DNA from: Botrytis cinerea B05.10
Lineage: Eukaryota; Ascomycota; Leotiomycetes; Helotiales; Sclerotiniaceae
DNA: 64,000 nucleotides
Direction of reading: 5' to 3'
Assembly (NCBI RefSeq): GCF_000143535.2
Contig: NC_037316.1
Location: 496,001-560,000, forward strand
The notes beneath the pieces were generated by a model that had not been told where the DNA came from, ran no database searches, and saw only the letters and a list, made by a program, of their open reading frames with translations. Below are positions 1-13,182 of this stretch, piece after piece (the stretch's first letter is position 1; each line of letters opens with the position of its first letter). The position numbers were made by a program, and so were the translations under genes.

Positions 1-867
1 CTCAGAAAAGAACAAAAAATTGCACTAAATCAACTAGCTGAGCAGACACTAAGCCCTACCACGGAGCAAGAGGAGAGGCTCGTGAAAGATCACAGCATCA
101 GTGCTTTCCAGATTTCGGTATGACTAAATTCTGACCCCGCGTCCCAAAAGCTTATAGTTTCTAATGAGATTCCCAGACCTATTTCGCAAATAAGAGATCC
201 TGTCAAAAGAAGGAAACAGCAAAAAATGCGGTAGACCAGGAAAATCCCAAACGGAAGCAATTTGAAAGATTGGCCGAGGACATCGCTGATGGTAACGAGT
301 CGGTTGTTGCTCGAGCAAATCGTGTTTCGAGAAATGCAAAGAGACCCAGAATGTCAAGTTCCTCCCAGATAGCATTCAACAATGATGGAAGTAGTGCTCA
401 GCTACGATTAAGTACCGAAGAAGTGAGTAGGAGCGAGTATATATAATGTGTGATCATTGCTAACATGGAGCTAGGATTATATTCGAAAGTCTTCTACCTC
501 GTCACTACTTCCCAAACCTGCCAGATTGTACACACCCAACACAGAGTTTATAGGATCGAATGCCCCTATCGAAAACAACAATTCACCTCTGAGCCCCGAA
601 AACACCATGGAGAATACACCAAATTCAGATGACGAGGCTGGATTCAAAGAAATGCAAGAAATGGTGCTCGTTCAGCGTCGCAGAATCGAGGAAAGAATTG
701 CAGCATCGATTGATAGAAGAAAGCAACTGGAGTTAGAAACCATTAGACATCAGACTAGGGCGGATATGGAGCGAGAGGCGGCGGAAGGAACCCAGAAAAA
801 AGTCGACGAGGAACTCAGGGTCGAGGCTCGATTGAGGACTAGACTCAATCAAATCGGAAGCTTGTAG
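1..867 (+). CDS. 3' end of an unknown coiled-coil protein gene (5' end outside window)
   Basis: Three exons can be read: 1-117, 177-422 and 475-867. They are joined by GT-AG introns of 59 and 52 bases, and the second has a branch-like CTAAC. Joined in phase they give the last 251 residues of a protein whose start lies to the left of the window. The visible part is hydrophilic. It has a lysine/arginine-rich middle with possible nuclear-localisation character, then a serine/asparagine-rich linker. A C-terminal, strongly charged helix of about 70 residues starts near KEMQEMVLVQ and is rich in E, R, Q and L, so it is probably a coiled coil. No catalytic motif is visible and I do not recognise the family. 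The frame stays open across all three exons with sensible splice sites, so the gene is probably real. The function is unknown. Confidence 0.7.
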
Positions 868-1942
868 AGTAGAGGACAGGAGAACATTTTCACGCGTTAT
901 TAGCATTGATTCGCCTTTGCGCTGCGAGAGCTCTCCTCTTTTGCAATCAACTTATGAAGGGATCGCTGTATGTAATTAGGACGGAATAGTAGATGCAGTT
1001 AATAATAATACAATAATGGATTCACAAGTTCACAAGGCACATACCCTTTCCCAATCATCATAGTCATAAAAAACGTATGCTCTATTCGACTACCACAAAA
1101 ATGCTAGGCACATTATTTTACAATTTGACCTGTAGTGAATGACCATGAGCCCTCTTGATGCAAGTGTACTGACTCAACCGTTCCGTCATTTCTTGTATAC
1201 GTACATTAGCCCACGATTGATACATGATGGTCCACGAGATTTGCCCTTCTACGAGTCACCACTTATTAGAACAGATTCAACGAAGAAGTGAACATCATGA
1301 CCAAAAACCTCTCATCTTATTTCAAAACTAATCAAACCCAGCAGCAACCTTCAAGGTGCCACCTCTCCTCCTGCGAAGGTTGAAGGAAATGACTGTCTAC
1401 TTATCACGACATGAAGCTAAACCTCATTCAACCATCAAGATATGCACCGCCCTTCCATTCACTCAATATCACGCCGGGAAATCATTTCTTCCGCCTGTTT
1501 TGGAAGAAAATTTGACACGCTAGTGGGAGGTACCCAGAGGAGTCAGATATTGTATTTTAGTCTCGAGCGAATCTTTCCTTTTGTTTACTTGTCAACAACA
1601 ACCTTTGGAGCGCTCGACGTCCAACCTCTCTGTCAGTTGTTCTTTACGCTCCTTGCGCATTTTCTGCGCTGAATGTACTCGATCGATCGCATAATTCATT
1701 TCATTCAAATATCGAGTTTACTTTTTTGATTTTCCATACGAGCCTCGTGTCGAGAATTGAGCAGCACGAACTCTTTTCAAACGACTTCATCTCATCCACC
1801 GATACCTACTTTCAATAACAGCAAATAATCGAGCCACTTGCTGCCTTGAGTACATTGAAGTTACGCTATCGTCTCTCCAATTTTCAATCCCTTCGAATTT
1901 TTCCAACTACCAAAAAAAACTGCGATTTCGAATTTCGGTAAA
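868..1942. other. intergenic region, no gene seen
   Basis: No convincing coding exon. The last 250 bases before 1943 are pyrimidine-rich, as is common in leaders of filamentous ascomycete genes, and probably hold the promoter and 5' UTR of the next gene. Confidence 0.6.
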
Positions 1943-3232
1943 ATGGCATCACCTGATGAGATTTCTGTCAAGGAAGTACCAGCTCCCACTAAGGACGGAG
2001 AGGTAGAGAAAGCAGGCGAACAGAGACAGGTAGAAGTTCAAAAGGTCTCGACACTTCGATCAGTAAGTCTCGATGTCGTTGGTGTCGAAAGTGTCAATAA
2101 GGAGGCCAAAAAGCGTCGTACATACAAAAAATGGTCAGAAAAGGAAGAAAAAATTGTCCAAGGCATCGTTGATAACCATAGAACCAATCCCGAGACATCT
2201 AACATGGGTCTTATGGAGTTGGATCGATATTCAGTCACAAAGCTGGCAGATGCAGGATTCTTCAGAACACAACTGGGAGTTAGTGGTTTCCGTGGAAGAA
2301 AAAGTTCTAAACCCGATTACAACCCGGTCGTCGATCTTGTTGCTAATATGCCTGAATCAATTCGTTCTATGGAGGCAAATTATAAGCCATTTGCCTCGGT
2401 TGCAAGAGAGCCAGTTCGTAGACCAAGTACAGTCGTTTCCCAGAGTGCAAGTGAGTTATGGGTCATCGTTTTGATTGAATTATTCTAAACCTTTAGCTAC
2501 ATTGCAGGAGTGGAATACTTTGAGTAAATTGAAGAACAGTCCATACGCTCTTAATGGCAAGCGAAGTTACGGAGATTTCAACAGCGATCTGGCAAGAGAG
2601 AAAGCCAATGCTGCTACTACTGCTACTTGGAAGCCACAGGCACAGGCATCTTCCATGGGAACCAACGGCGTATTTGACCCAGTTCCTTTTGACATTTTGA
2701 AATTTGGTCAGCAGAAATTCTTGCTAACATAGTACAGCAGCAGGGCTTCCTAATGACTCCTGGATCCAAGTCCTGTGAAGTTTCCAAGTCTCAAATTGAG
2801 ATGGGTTTAAACATGTTGCCACCATCAAATCGGATGTGTGTCACCAATGGTAGTAGAGGAAATCCTATTGAAGCCCGAAACGACCCACTATTGGGTCAAC
2901 CACAGTCAGAGAGTGATCGGATTGAACAAGCCAGAGTCTCAATAGTTAGTCTAGGGAAGAAATTATTGGGAGCTATGACAATGCAAGGGGCGCATGAGAA
3001 TATTGCAATGACACACGCGAATATTGCAATGGCACACGAGGCGCGGCGCAAGGAGGCAGAGAAGCTGGCAGTGGAGTTCAAAAAGAGAGCTCAGGCGCAA
3101 AGAGACGAGATCGTCAGAATCCAGACCTTAAACCCAGAGTTAAAGCACTATGATGTGTGTTCAAGCCCAGAGATAGAGGAGGATATGCGAATCTTTGAGC
3201 TAGAGTTAAAGAACAATCCGGTATTCCAATGA
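1943..3232 (+). CDS. unknown protein, basic Myb/SANT-like stretch and C-terminal coiled coil
   Basis: Three exons, 1943-2450, 2497-2669 and 2738-3232, join in frame to 391 residues. Introns are GTGAGT...TTTAG and GTATTT...TACAG; the second has GCTAAC just before its end. That 3' site has alternatives at 2732 and 2740, so a few residues are uncertain. Residues 50-80 are very basic and include KKRRTYKKWSEKEEKI, which resembles the first helix of a Myb/SANT or similar DNA-binding module (W64 followed by acidic residues). The rest of such a domain is not clear. The last 90 residues are a charged alpha-helical stretch rich in alanine, glutamate and lysine, with a small internal repeat (HENIAMTHANIAMAHE). 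There is no signal peptide or membrane segment. A chromatin or transcription role is only a guess from the basic segment. I do not recognise the family. Confidence 0.75.
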
Positions 3233-5619
3233 ATGTATACTTGATTGGCTTTGGTTCTGATGGCAACGATGATAATGATAAAATTGTGCGAAATGAAGTG
3301 AAATCAAATGAATCGAGACTTGCCTTTCAAGAGGTTCAATACAAGATTTGCCAACGAAGCGGTAGTCTGCAACATCTACCATTGAGGAGCTAGCATTAAA
3401 GCGTTGTTCTCCAGTATATTAAGCGAGACTGGACAGAACCTCATGAACACCAACGCATTCTAAAAACTTCAATTCAATTGTCGTTTCTGATTTTATCCTT
3501 CGAGTATTCTAAAAGTCAGGTTCTTTTCCGTCCGTTATCAGGAACCAACAATATCAATCAGAATATCAAAAAGTTGAGATGAAGATAGCCCCTCGGGAGT
3601 TCCCCAAGCTTGAGTGATATCATGTGTTCTTTTTCATGATCTAAATGAGCTAATATATGACAAGAAACTTGCTACAGGAGGTGTGACAAGCAGGAAGCGG
3701 TCTACAATATTACTGCTGGTAAGATCATCAGCCGTACCGAATGAATTCTGAGAGATTTCATCGGGATGAAAACTTTTCGGCTACAACAAACGCAAGACAG
3801 ACCGTTTCTCGAACTACGGTACCGGATCTGCGAACAGAACAAATGACAGAGCCCGGTGCGGAACGACCAAACAAAAAAATCACAAACTTGTTATGCTATT
3901 TGCTATATAGGTATACTACCCCATGTGCAACCTTGGGCCCATCAGACAAATTCATAGAAATCCCATATGCAACGTCGGCACCTACTAAATTTAAAGACAC
4001 TAACCTTTCTAAAACGACAAGCAATCCCTAATAGCATCCCAGGTTCAGACTTAAAAACAAAATGACAGGAAAAATCCCCAAACTCAACAACAATTGTTGT
4101 CATTCCTCCATGAACACGGGAACAACCCATTTACCTCAGGCATGTAAGACCTCCCAACATATAAGCAGCAGTCCTATTCACACAGTAATAGTATACCATT
4201 CCACTTAACAGCTTACCAGGAAACTACCGTTGAACATGTCACGGAAACCTCCAGCTAATCAGACAGCTACTTGGCTATCACATCATCGATTACACCATCA
4301 TAGTGGCATTCGTATCGATAATTTGTTTTACTGAAACATTGAATGAACGTGGAAAAACACACCAAAATTATATATACCGCCGTAGAATACATCGGTTCCA
4401 GCCGAGCACCATGAATACGAAACAAAGTCGTGGCTCAGGCAGGGCTGAAGAGGAGCCGAGGGAATGGCGACGTGCAAGCGGGGGGTGAGGAATGAACAAA
4501 TATGCGCGTCAGACTGTGCGGCCTTTTATGCATGCTATGTGATATGTGATATGATTGGGTGACTGATTGATATTTATGCTTAACCTTAATATAGTTTGTG
4601 TTACGCTGGGCGTTGGCTCAATGTAGGATGATAGGTGTCACCCAGAAAGTGGGTTGGTATATGCTGAGTAGGTAATAGTTTCAGGCCCGATAAGATTAGG
4701 GGCTGAGCCTTGAGTTGATTAATGCAGACGATTGTCCGTTGGTTGGAAGAAGTTGGTGAGTGTCGTTGGGGCGGGAGTTGAGAATTGCTGGCGATATGTT
4801 GGTGGCTTGTTCTGATACTCGTTGGATAGGTGTTGTATATCACACTGTGCTCGATATGAATCGCGAAGAATATCCAAGCTTGTGAAAACTTGTCCCCCCT
4901 CTCGCTCTAGATTCAACAAGAACGACGTCAGGTTTCTTCACGTGACTATTTCGACTCCCCTGCTCTCCCACCAACGAAAAGGCCGCGGCACTGGTGGCCG
5001 GCATGAAGGTTTTGGTAAGCGACAGGGACAATGATCGCAATGAAGGGTCTAGAACGAAGTTCTATTCTTGTGATTTGCTCTCCACAAATAATCTCCCTTT
5101 GAAATTCAACCAGACAGGGTCGATTATATGGACTCGGAAGAGAAGGATATGGTATATCATCCCTAGATCCCATATTTTCTGTGCCTCCCTTTGTGATTGG
5201 GGTGATCAATAGGCCATGGGTAGGAATTTCCTGCTGGCAAACGCGGTCGAAACAAATCCAGGCGTTTCTTTAAGGAGGATCATCAAATTGACGCTGAAAC
5301 ATCGATGTTGTGTTTTAGGACAGGACAGATAGGCGGAGTTGCCGAATTGGGCACTGGCGATCGAATTATATTTCTCAGCTGATAATTTGGTTCCTACCGG
5401 ATCAGAACAATCGTATGGAGCATAAATTATATAATTTAGGAGAGGAAAGTCGACGTAAGAGCAATTTGGTTTTAATTCTTCCGACGAACTATTTTCAGCC
5501 CAGCAGCTACGTAAATGATGCACTCAGCCTCGTCCAAGGAGTTCGAAGTAAAGATTCAAAATCAAGGGGAAATTGTCAAACTGGACATGTGGGTAGCCGC
5601 GTGTTTGAATAGAATCAAG
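3233..5619. other. gene-poor spacer
   Basis: About 2.4 kb with only short, overlapping open frames on both strands and no coherent protein-like sequence. Its right part borders the NACHT-like relic and may contain further unrecognisable remains of that gene. No tRNA or tandem repeat was seen. Confidence 0.5.
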
Positions 5620-6073
5620 CGTTATTTGAGATGTGGTGTATCTAGTAATTGCAGAAGCGGCAAATCATCAACATTACTCCTGGCGACCGACAGGAGGATT
5701 GTCGAGGTACATACGTTTAGTCTGTTCTTGACTGCTAGCTAGACCTTTGGCATCCTTCTCGACGGGCTAGCCTTTCCAATATTGAGAAGTTTATGAATTA
5801 CTTATGGGAGTCTCCAAAAGAAAGTTTCGCGGAGTAAGTGTAGACCACACCGGCGAGCATCATGTGCAGAGAGCACTCTTATGCTGGCTTTGCGTGGCAG
5901 CGGCACTGTATGACTAAATCTTGTGAGACGAAGAACACGATGTTATTCAAGATGCTTGGGAACTGGTGGCGAATGAGTATTTCACGAGTACAGGATCAAC
6001 ATCTTCACTCGAACACAAGGACGCCGCCGTCTTATCGTCTTATATGTACACACCATCTGGTTGGGATCGTTGA
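5620..6073 (+). pseudogene. decayed NACHT/STAND NTPase gene relic
   Basis: Three short protein-like pieces lie in the order expected for a fungal NACHT protein, but in different frames and with stops. The first, near 5647-5739, holds CRSGKSSTLL, a weak match to the P-loop of NACHT domains (usually GxPGSGKSTL), followed by a hydrophobic strand. The second, 5778-5832, reads NIEKFMNYLWESPKESFAE and resembles the helical stretch before the winged-helix-like part. The third, 5855-6070, has HVQRALLCWLCVAAALYD, close to the RALLWLCFAxRPL motif that ends the NACHT module in ankyrin/WD-type fungal proteins. It continues in the same frame through TAA and TGA codons into DEEHDVIQDAWELVANEYF. Only about 200 bases separate the P-loop from the RALLWLC motif, where several hundred are normal, so an internal deletion is likely. 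The stops could come from C-to-T change (CAA to TAA, CGA to TGA). The assignment is from memory of family motifs and is moderately sure at best. Confidence 0.5.
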
Positions 6074-8192
6074 ATACAGCGCGCTTTTTATCATGGGTTG
6101 CAGCATAAATAACACGAGATGAAAGGATGCGTTGTGGAAGTTCATATCGCCACGTTCATCTTCTCTACATGCCACCTTTTGATCAGCGAATCAGATGTGT
6201 CCCGTCCTTATGTTCATCGCGACATCTCCTTGGTTGAGGGTCTATATTTGAAACTCTTTAAAAGTGCCACCATGCACGAATAATCGCATCTCGTAGGCTA
6301 AGCACTCTCTTGGTTCCGTCTGCCCAGGGTCATTCCTGGTCTCGGATCAAACTCTGTTGGAACATTGAAATGTCGGGTCATTTGCATGTATTGACTGGGC
6401 TCCGAAGATTCATTATATCTTTTCGGTATTGGAGAACAATGAAAGGTCCGCAGTGTCTTATATATGTATTTGACAAAATGCGAGGGGTGCATACGGCATT
6501 CCGTCTTCCCGCTTCTTGAGGTCCACAAGGTTATATGAGATCACAGTGTGCAGAAAGAAGAACATCGATATTCCTTACTGTGGCCATTCTTCCTGTACCT
6601 GACGCCACGAAGGAGAATATGAATATCCCTACCGAGGAACGAATACAAAACTGATACATGTTCCCCATCCATACCTGCAGATCGAATCTGCAGCGGTAAT
6701 TAGATTCTGAGGGCTTGGTACCTCGAATGGTCATCCTTCTTGTAGCCACCCATAGAAACGGTTCACGGTATTGTTGAACTACAACAGGATGAACGGCAGT
6801 AGATAGATTTCCGAGAGACAAATAACTAAGAATAAATCGAAGCATAACCCGGCGGTAAGGGGAGGCGTTTTTGGGAATCATTCACCTGGGTGCTCGTAGT
6901 CGAAGGAGCAATCTCATCTCACTCACTCTACGCCTCAAAAGAAAGAGAGATGCTTCTACTGCACAGTTAATCGTCGTGTCGTATTTATATTCCACTCCAT
7001 ATCGTACCAAATTGGCACTCACTCCGGCCCAAGCCATCGACTGATTCACTATATTTGGACTCAGAGCGGTTTCGGGTGTTTATGTTATATGATTGATCTC
7101 TATCTTGGGTTTTAAAGGCTTAGACCGTGGGCGTTGTCTCATCTCACGACTTCCACTTCCACTTCCACTCCCACTTCCGCTTCCAACTCCAACTCCAACA
7201 ACGTGCTGCACAGGACTGCCACCAGTAGAGACTTTGCCCACCATCGGCCGGCCCCCTTTGGAATACATGCTGGTCGCTAAAGGATCATTAGCCTTTCCTT
7301 CCACTCGATTTCCTAAAATCTCACCTCCCTCGAGCCTACTTAGCCATTGTTGTCTCATCTGATCTGATTGATAAGTGTGCGAATGTCCCAGCCAGATTCA
7401 CGCTGCGACCACGGTGAAGCAAGAGAGATACACCGTCTGGCATAAGATTTCTTTTCTCAGTCTAGCCCTTCGTCTTCTCCATCTTCGTCTCTACTTGGTA
7501 TTTCTAGATTTCCCGTGCCCAGGACTAAGATTACGTTTATATTGGCACAGGCACAGGCACAGGCGCTGGTACTGGTCCTGAGCTACTTACTTATCGATAA
7601 TACATCTCACAGCAGGCTGAACAAGAAGTCTCAAAAACCGAGTCGAATCGCAACGGCATTCAGTCAATATCAGTAGTATTTTCAAAGACGTGGATTGATT
7701 TGTTTTTGGATGAATTCGTCCAGCATATATCTCATATCGTTCTCCAACAACTCAAATCCCATCCCATCTCATCCCTCGATCTTTTCCCGTCACTACTAGG
7801 CATTACTAATTATTCTCTCACCTCGCCCGTCTGTTCTCTCCCATAGACAACAACCCTTCAACTCGTTTTCTCCACCCAACTCAATTGACCCTCAAACTTC
7901 GCGAATCAAGCCCCAGGAACGTTTCTTTGATGATCGTCTATTCGCACTAGCTTCTTTTCCCCTTGCGAACTTGCATACCTCCGTAAACAATTCTCGAATC
8001 TCCTACAGACCGTGCGCTTTTACACTCTAGAAACCTATCCCGACAAACCTAACGTCGAGAGATCGCATCTGTCAATTCATGTTCAGCCTGGGTCCACCGT
8101 CCGTGATACTCGAGGAGGAAGTGCATTTGCAGAAATAGAGGGATATTAAAAGGGATACTTTCGAGCGTCGGTCCTCACGCATATTTGGCAAC
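6074..8192. other. spacer and long leader before the RhoGAP gene
   Basis: No supported gene. It contains a CCACTT-type repeat at 7150-7200. The C/T-rich tract from about 7740 to 8000 probably marks the promoter and 5' UTR of the RhoGAP gene. Confidence 0.5.
7150..7200. repeat. CCACTT-type short tandem repeat
   Basis: About eight degenerate copies of a 6-base pyrimidine-rich unit (CTTCCA). The frames on both strands stay open here only because of the repeat. Confidence 0.8.
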
Positions 8193-11100
8193 ATGGAGTC
8201 GCCAGACAATAGCACATATCTGGAATCCCCTATGGAGGGTGACGATGTGGCATATCCGTGTAAAGGATGTGGTGATGTGAGTGTCCCCGTCCCATGCACC
8301 ATAATGTGTTTACGAATCTGCCACTAAAAGTGATTTTTTTGCACAGATCCTCGAGGAGGGAAAAGCCTTCGAACTTGGTAAGTTGTGAACTATCCCACGA
8401 TCTTCTTCAATTCCTCTACTATGCGTTACGTTGCTTTATTTGATTTGAGCCTCGAGTTGCACATTGAATATCCGAGAAATCAATCAAATGAACCCTCCGA
8501 CCTCGAAGTTTAACAATTCTAACGATCCTGTAGCTGGCAATCGATGGCATTTAAATTGCTTCCGATGCAATACTTGCGGAACTCTCCTGGATTCCGATGC
8601 GAATTTGTTACTCCTGGGTGACGGGTCCCTTATCTGCAATAATTGCACTTACAGCTGCAGTGCTTGCAATAACAAAATTGAAGACCTCGCTATCCTCACC
8701 GGTGACCAAGCATTTTGTGCAACATGCTTTCGATGCAGGAACTGCAAACGCAAGATCGAAAACCTTCGTTATGCTCGCACATCACAAGGAATATTTTGTA
8801 TGAGCTGTCATGAATCACTAATGGCTAGGCGGCGTAAAAAGTCAAGGGCCGCTGCGAATGCGAAGAAAAAAGACGACCAATCTCCCATGCTTGTCGACAA
8901 ATCACTACCCGCCCTACCACCGAACGCCGTTCCACAAAGCGCCTTCTCCCCTGAACGTGAGATCCCGGATCCTCACAATGCAGATAACCCTACAGAATTA
9001 TCACCAAGGCCGCGGCCAACATATTCTCGTGCAGATTCCTCATCTAGGAGTAGTTCTCGAAAACCTCGCGATGATACTTCCTCTCATCGAGCGTCCACCG
9101 ATACCACAGGCCGGGATGGATTGACGCTTCCAACGACGACGTATCGAAATAATAGATATTCAGGGATATCGCAAATGTCCGAGATTGGAAATGGGGATGG
9201 AGAGAGCTTTTTCATACCTCTGGCTCTGGACCCAAGCCCTGCGCCAACCTTGACACCGAGATCTACGTCGACATCATGGGACACAAAGAAGACGAAAGAG
9301 AATCAAGCACCAGACCGGGATTATTTTGGCGTGAAAGACAATGTGCGAAGTCAAACCGAACCACAACCACAGAGACGATCAAGGGATCTGAGGGATACGA
9401 GTTCAACGTCAACACCGCACATCGCATTCCAAGATAAGAACCAACCATCCGACGAACAGTTGGCACAGATCAAGGAAAGCATACGCAGAGCAGCCAACGG
9501 CGCAGGCACGCCTGCCAAAGAATCATCTGCATCTACGAGTGATGATACTCTATTACAACATGCAACCTCGCCAACCGCTGACGCCCCTGATGGAAAGACA
9601 CAAGGATCTAGTGAAAAGTTCAGGTTAGGTGATGTACCAAAGGGAAAGCGGACTGGAACAATGAGAAGCGATTCTCAATCGGATTATACTGGCAGCGAGA
9701 GCAACTCCTCGAAATCTGCCTTGTCCAACATACCCACCAGGAAAGACAGCAACATGCCAAAAATGGACTCTCCAAGGACTTTACTGGCAGCAGACCAGAT
9801 TACGTCCAGATCTTCACTGGAATCACGACCAAAGGACATGGAAAGTTCTACTGTTTCAAGAGTCAATTCTGGGAGTTCCAAAGTCTCAATACCCCGCAAG
9901 GAGATAGCCTCAGGACCCGTGAAAAGCCACGTTAGTACAATGAGCTTATCTTCCGGAACAGAAACCTCTCCATCCACGGAATCCTCTTCCGAAGGAACAG
10001 CCCATACCCCGACAGTGAATGGCAAATCAATCTCTGGCCCCTTGTTACAATCGCCTATAGATGATATGGTACCGCCAAATCGCTCGTCAATTCGTCCTTT
10101 ACCAAAACAACAACTCAGTGATACATACATGACCCCAAGAGCACCCCCAGCGCCGCCATCGGCAGGCTCGAATGGTACCGCTTCATCGCCCAATCTACCG
10201 AGGTGGAGTGCTGGCGGTGACCTTACCATGGATGAAGATATGGCTAGAATATTTGGCAACGATGAAGGCTCACAATCTATAATTCGCAGAGTTTCCAATG
10301 CTGTACGCCACGTTCGAAATACAAGCAGTGAAGCAAGCACTTCTGCCCGTGGCCATGGTCGTAGCGTCAGCGAAACAACCGCACGTACTCCTAACTCACC
10401 ACGATGGCCAAAAACACCAATTGTAGAAGACACTAGCGGACCTAGAGATATTAGTAGCCCGATTTCTATGAGCTCGCCCAATCCTGGGGATGATCCAGCT
10501 TTGCTCAGAAGGCAACTTCGCAACTCCGAACAAAGAGTTGCAGAACTTGAGAGACAATTTGTAAACGAGAAAGATTTAAAAACACTAAACAAAAAACTCA
10601 TTGAAAAACGAAAAACTGTCTCGGTTCTAGATTCTCAAACGGAACTTATGATCCGCCAATTAGAGGTTCTAGCTGGCTATGTGGAACGTGCCAAAGGTTC
10701 GAAACAGCCACTTGACATTGCTGAGCTGGAAGATTCTGCCATCAAAGAATTTGTTCAAAAGCTTGATCGCCTTAAGCAGTCGATGTCTAGTGCAATTGAA
10801 CAACTCTTTGAGGAGCGAGATGAATTACTAGAAGAAAAGAACCAAGCTATTGCCGATCGTGATAGAGCTTTAGTTGAGTTTGAGCAATTATCATCTAAGA
10901 ATGCACAACTTGCAGACATGAATAATGATCTTACCCACCAAATCCAGGAACGCTTTAAATCGGCCAATACCAATATGGAAAGCCCAAGGCCACTAACAAA
11001 CGGTCTGGGAATCTACACTCACCATAATAAGGATAAATCTAACGTTTCCGTTCACCTAGATAATGCAAGCCTCCGCCCATCGGAAAGCAGTAGTGCTACT

Positions 11101-12214
11101 TACAATAACTCGATCAATAGCTATCCACACCCAATGGAACAGGACCCCAGCATGGAGCCAGCGACGCTATTATCAGCTCCCCATGTCGTCAATATCCGCA
11201 AGGGACAAGCAAAGAAGTTTAACTGGAAGAAGGGTGGTCAAACTGTTGCTAAGGGAGTTACTAAAGGTTTCAAGGGTGCTTTCTCCAGCGGACAAGAGCG
11301 GCCATTAAACCAATGGCCAGGTCAGACTGGTGATAATATTGGCATGCCTTACAACATGACTATGGAGCACGTGCAATCTCCGGCGCCAAATGCCTCTGGG
11401 ACAAGTTTACCCAGGTCTACATCAAACGACCCCTCTCGTCAAGGGTTTGGATTATTCAAGAAATCACAAACTATGCAAAAGTCGATGTCCAGTGGTAATA
11501 TTCTCGCTGCTGAGAGCCCGTCAATTCTGTTCGGTTCTGATCTTGTTGAAAGAGCTGATTATGAGCGTCGGCAAATTCCAAGTGTGGTCACTCGTTGCAT
11601 TGAAGAAGTTGAATTGCGTGGAATGGACATTGAGGGTATCTATCGGAAGACTGGAGGTACTGGGCAAGTCAACATTATCAAAGAAGGATTTGATAAGACT
11701 GAAGACTATGACATTTCAGATCCTGACCTCGATATCACCGCGGTTACAAGTGTTCTAAAACAATATTTCCGAAAGCTTCCTGTACCACTTCTGACCTTCG
11801 ACGTTTATGATCGAGTATTAGAATCAATCTGTAAGTTCAATTTCATATTCTGATAGAAATTACTTGCTAATACAACTATAGCCATCGAAGACAACGCAGA
11901 ACGCTGCACACATCTACGGAACACAGTCAACATGCTACCTCCCAAGCATCGTGATTGCCTTGAGTTTTTGATTTTCCATCTTGTGCGTGTAGCAAAACGA
12001 GAAAGCGAGAACTTGGTATGTTCACTTGTATACATCAGTCTTCTGATATACTAATTATTCGTTACAGATGACACCTAAGAATCTGGCAGTGGTTTTTGCA
12101 CCGACCATCATGCGTGATCACAGCATAGACCGTGAGATGACGGATATGCATGCTAAGAACCAAGCTGTTCAGTTTGTCATTGAGAACAGTTACGACATAT
12201 TTGCCGGCGCTTAA
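8193..12214 (+). CDS. Rho GTPase-activating protein with two LIM domains (Rga-type)
   Basis: Five exons, 8193-8276, 8347-8377, 8534-11830, 11882-12015 and 12068-12214, join in frame to 1230 residues. The first three exons reconstruct LIM1 exactly (CKGCGDILEEGKAF, then AGNRWHLNCFRCNTC), which supports both small 5' exons. LIM2 follows (CSACNNKIEDLAI, DQAFCATCFRCRNC, GIFCMSC); a cysteine stands where LIM domains often have histidine. A long serine/threonine/proline-rich disordered middle has many SP/TP sites. A coiled coil spans about 690-855. The RhoGAP domain spans about 1035-1229, with EGIYRKTGG (arginine-finger region), LKQYFRKLPVPLLT and the late PKNLAVVFAPTIMR motif. Proteins of this layout inactivate Cdc42/Rho at polarity sites in yeasts and moulds and act in hyphal growth and septation. 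The target GTPase cannot be read from the sequence. The gene is intact. Confidence 0.93.
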
Positions 12215-13155
12215 GAAATTTATTATCTTACCACGAATCCTCTATGACCTTACACTTCTGAATGATAGGGACCTTTAGCCTTTTTTTATCTTATGTTTCG
12301 CCTTCAGCGTCGGATACGCAGAAAGCGTCGAGATGTATATTCTTTTTTGCACTCATGTTTAGCAAGGTGATGGGTGGGGCGTTAGTTCTGGAAAGCGAAT
12401 GAATGATAGACCGATTTTTTGATCGGTAACAGAGATGATTGAGAGAGAAATTTACATTTTTATGGCGTTTTTTCAAGTGCCTTACTTGCTTCCGTGTTTT
12501 TTTTTTTTTGATTGATGTTTTTTTTGATTTGATATTTGAATGGCTGGAAATCTACGTACTTGCTTGCTAGCTTTCTTTTCTCTTCTTCAAATCAAGCTAG
12601 TTGATAGGCCTTGATATCTTGGATCATGTGTCTGAAGAATGCATATTGAGGATAGGGTAAGGGGTACGAGAAGGGGGAATACGATTAGTAGGTATTATGC
12701 ATTTCACATGACAAGACGTTGCAGGGAGGGAAAGTTTTGGCATTGGTTTGAGGGTAGAGTTCGCCGTAGCTTACGCAGGAGGATATTGGATCGAAAGCGT
12801 GATTTATTTATGGGTTGATGTTTATGCTGTGATGTGGTGCGGTACGGTGGTTTTAATAGTCGTTATGCGTGCTTTGCATAGTGGATTTTGTATGTATGCA
12901 TGCATGTATGTAGGTTAGTTAACTCAGGGAATAGTCATTGTGCTGATGTTATATCATACCTCATATCTCACATCTTGAAGTGTGCAGTTTCGGATGGGTG
13001 GATGAATAAATATCTGAATATCTGAATGTATCATCACCTCGCTCAAATCCAATTCGTCGGAAAGATCGACTTATTCTAATTAACCTGGTCTCACATACAT
13101 ACATTTCATCACCTATTTATTCCCTTTGTAAGGTCAGATCATATTATATCATATC

Positions 13156-13182
13156 ATACCATACCATACCATACCATACCAA
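13156..13182. repeat. CATAC short tandem repeat
   Basis: Five-base unit (ATACC) in about five perfect copies, preceded by related ATATC units. Confidence 0.8.

Noticed and set aside
5206..5523. 105-residue minus-strand frame in the gene-poor left region
   Set aside because: No motif, and it is next to decayed plus-strand NACHT-like sequence, so a chance frame is more likely.
9684..10601. 305-residue minus-strand frame inside the RhoGAP gene
   Set aside because: Antisense shadow of a serine-rich coding region. The plus strand holds the recognised protein.
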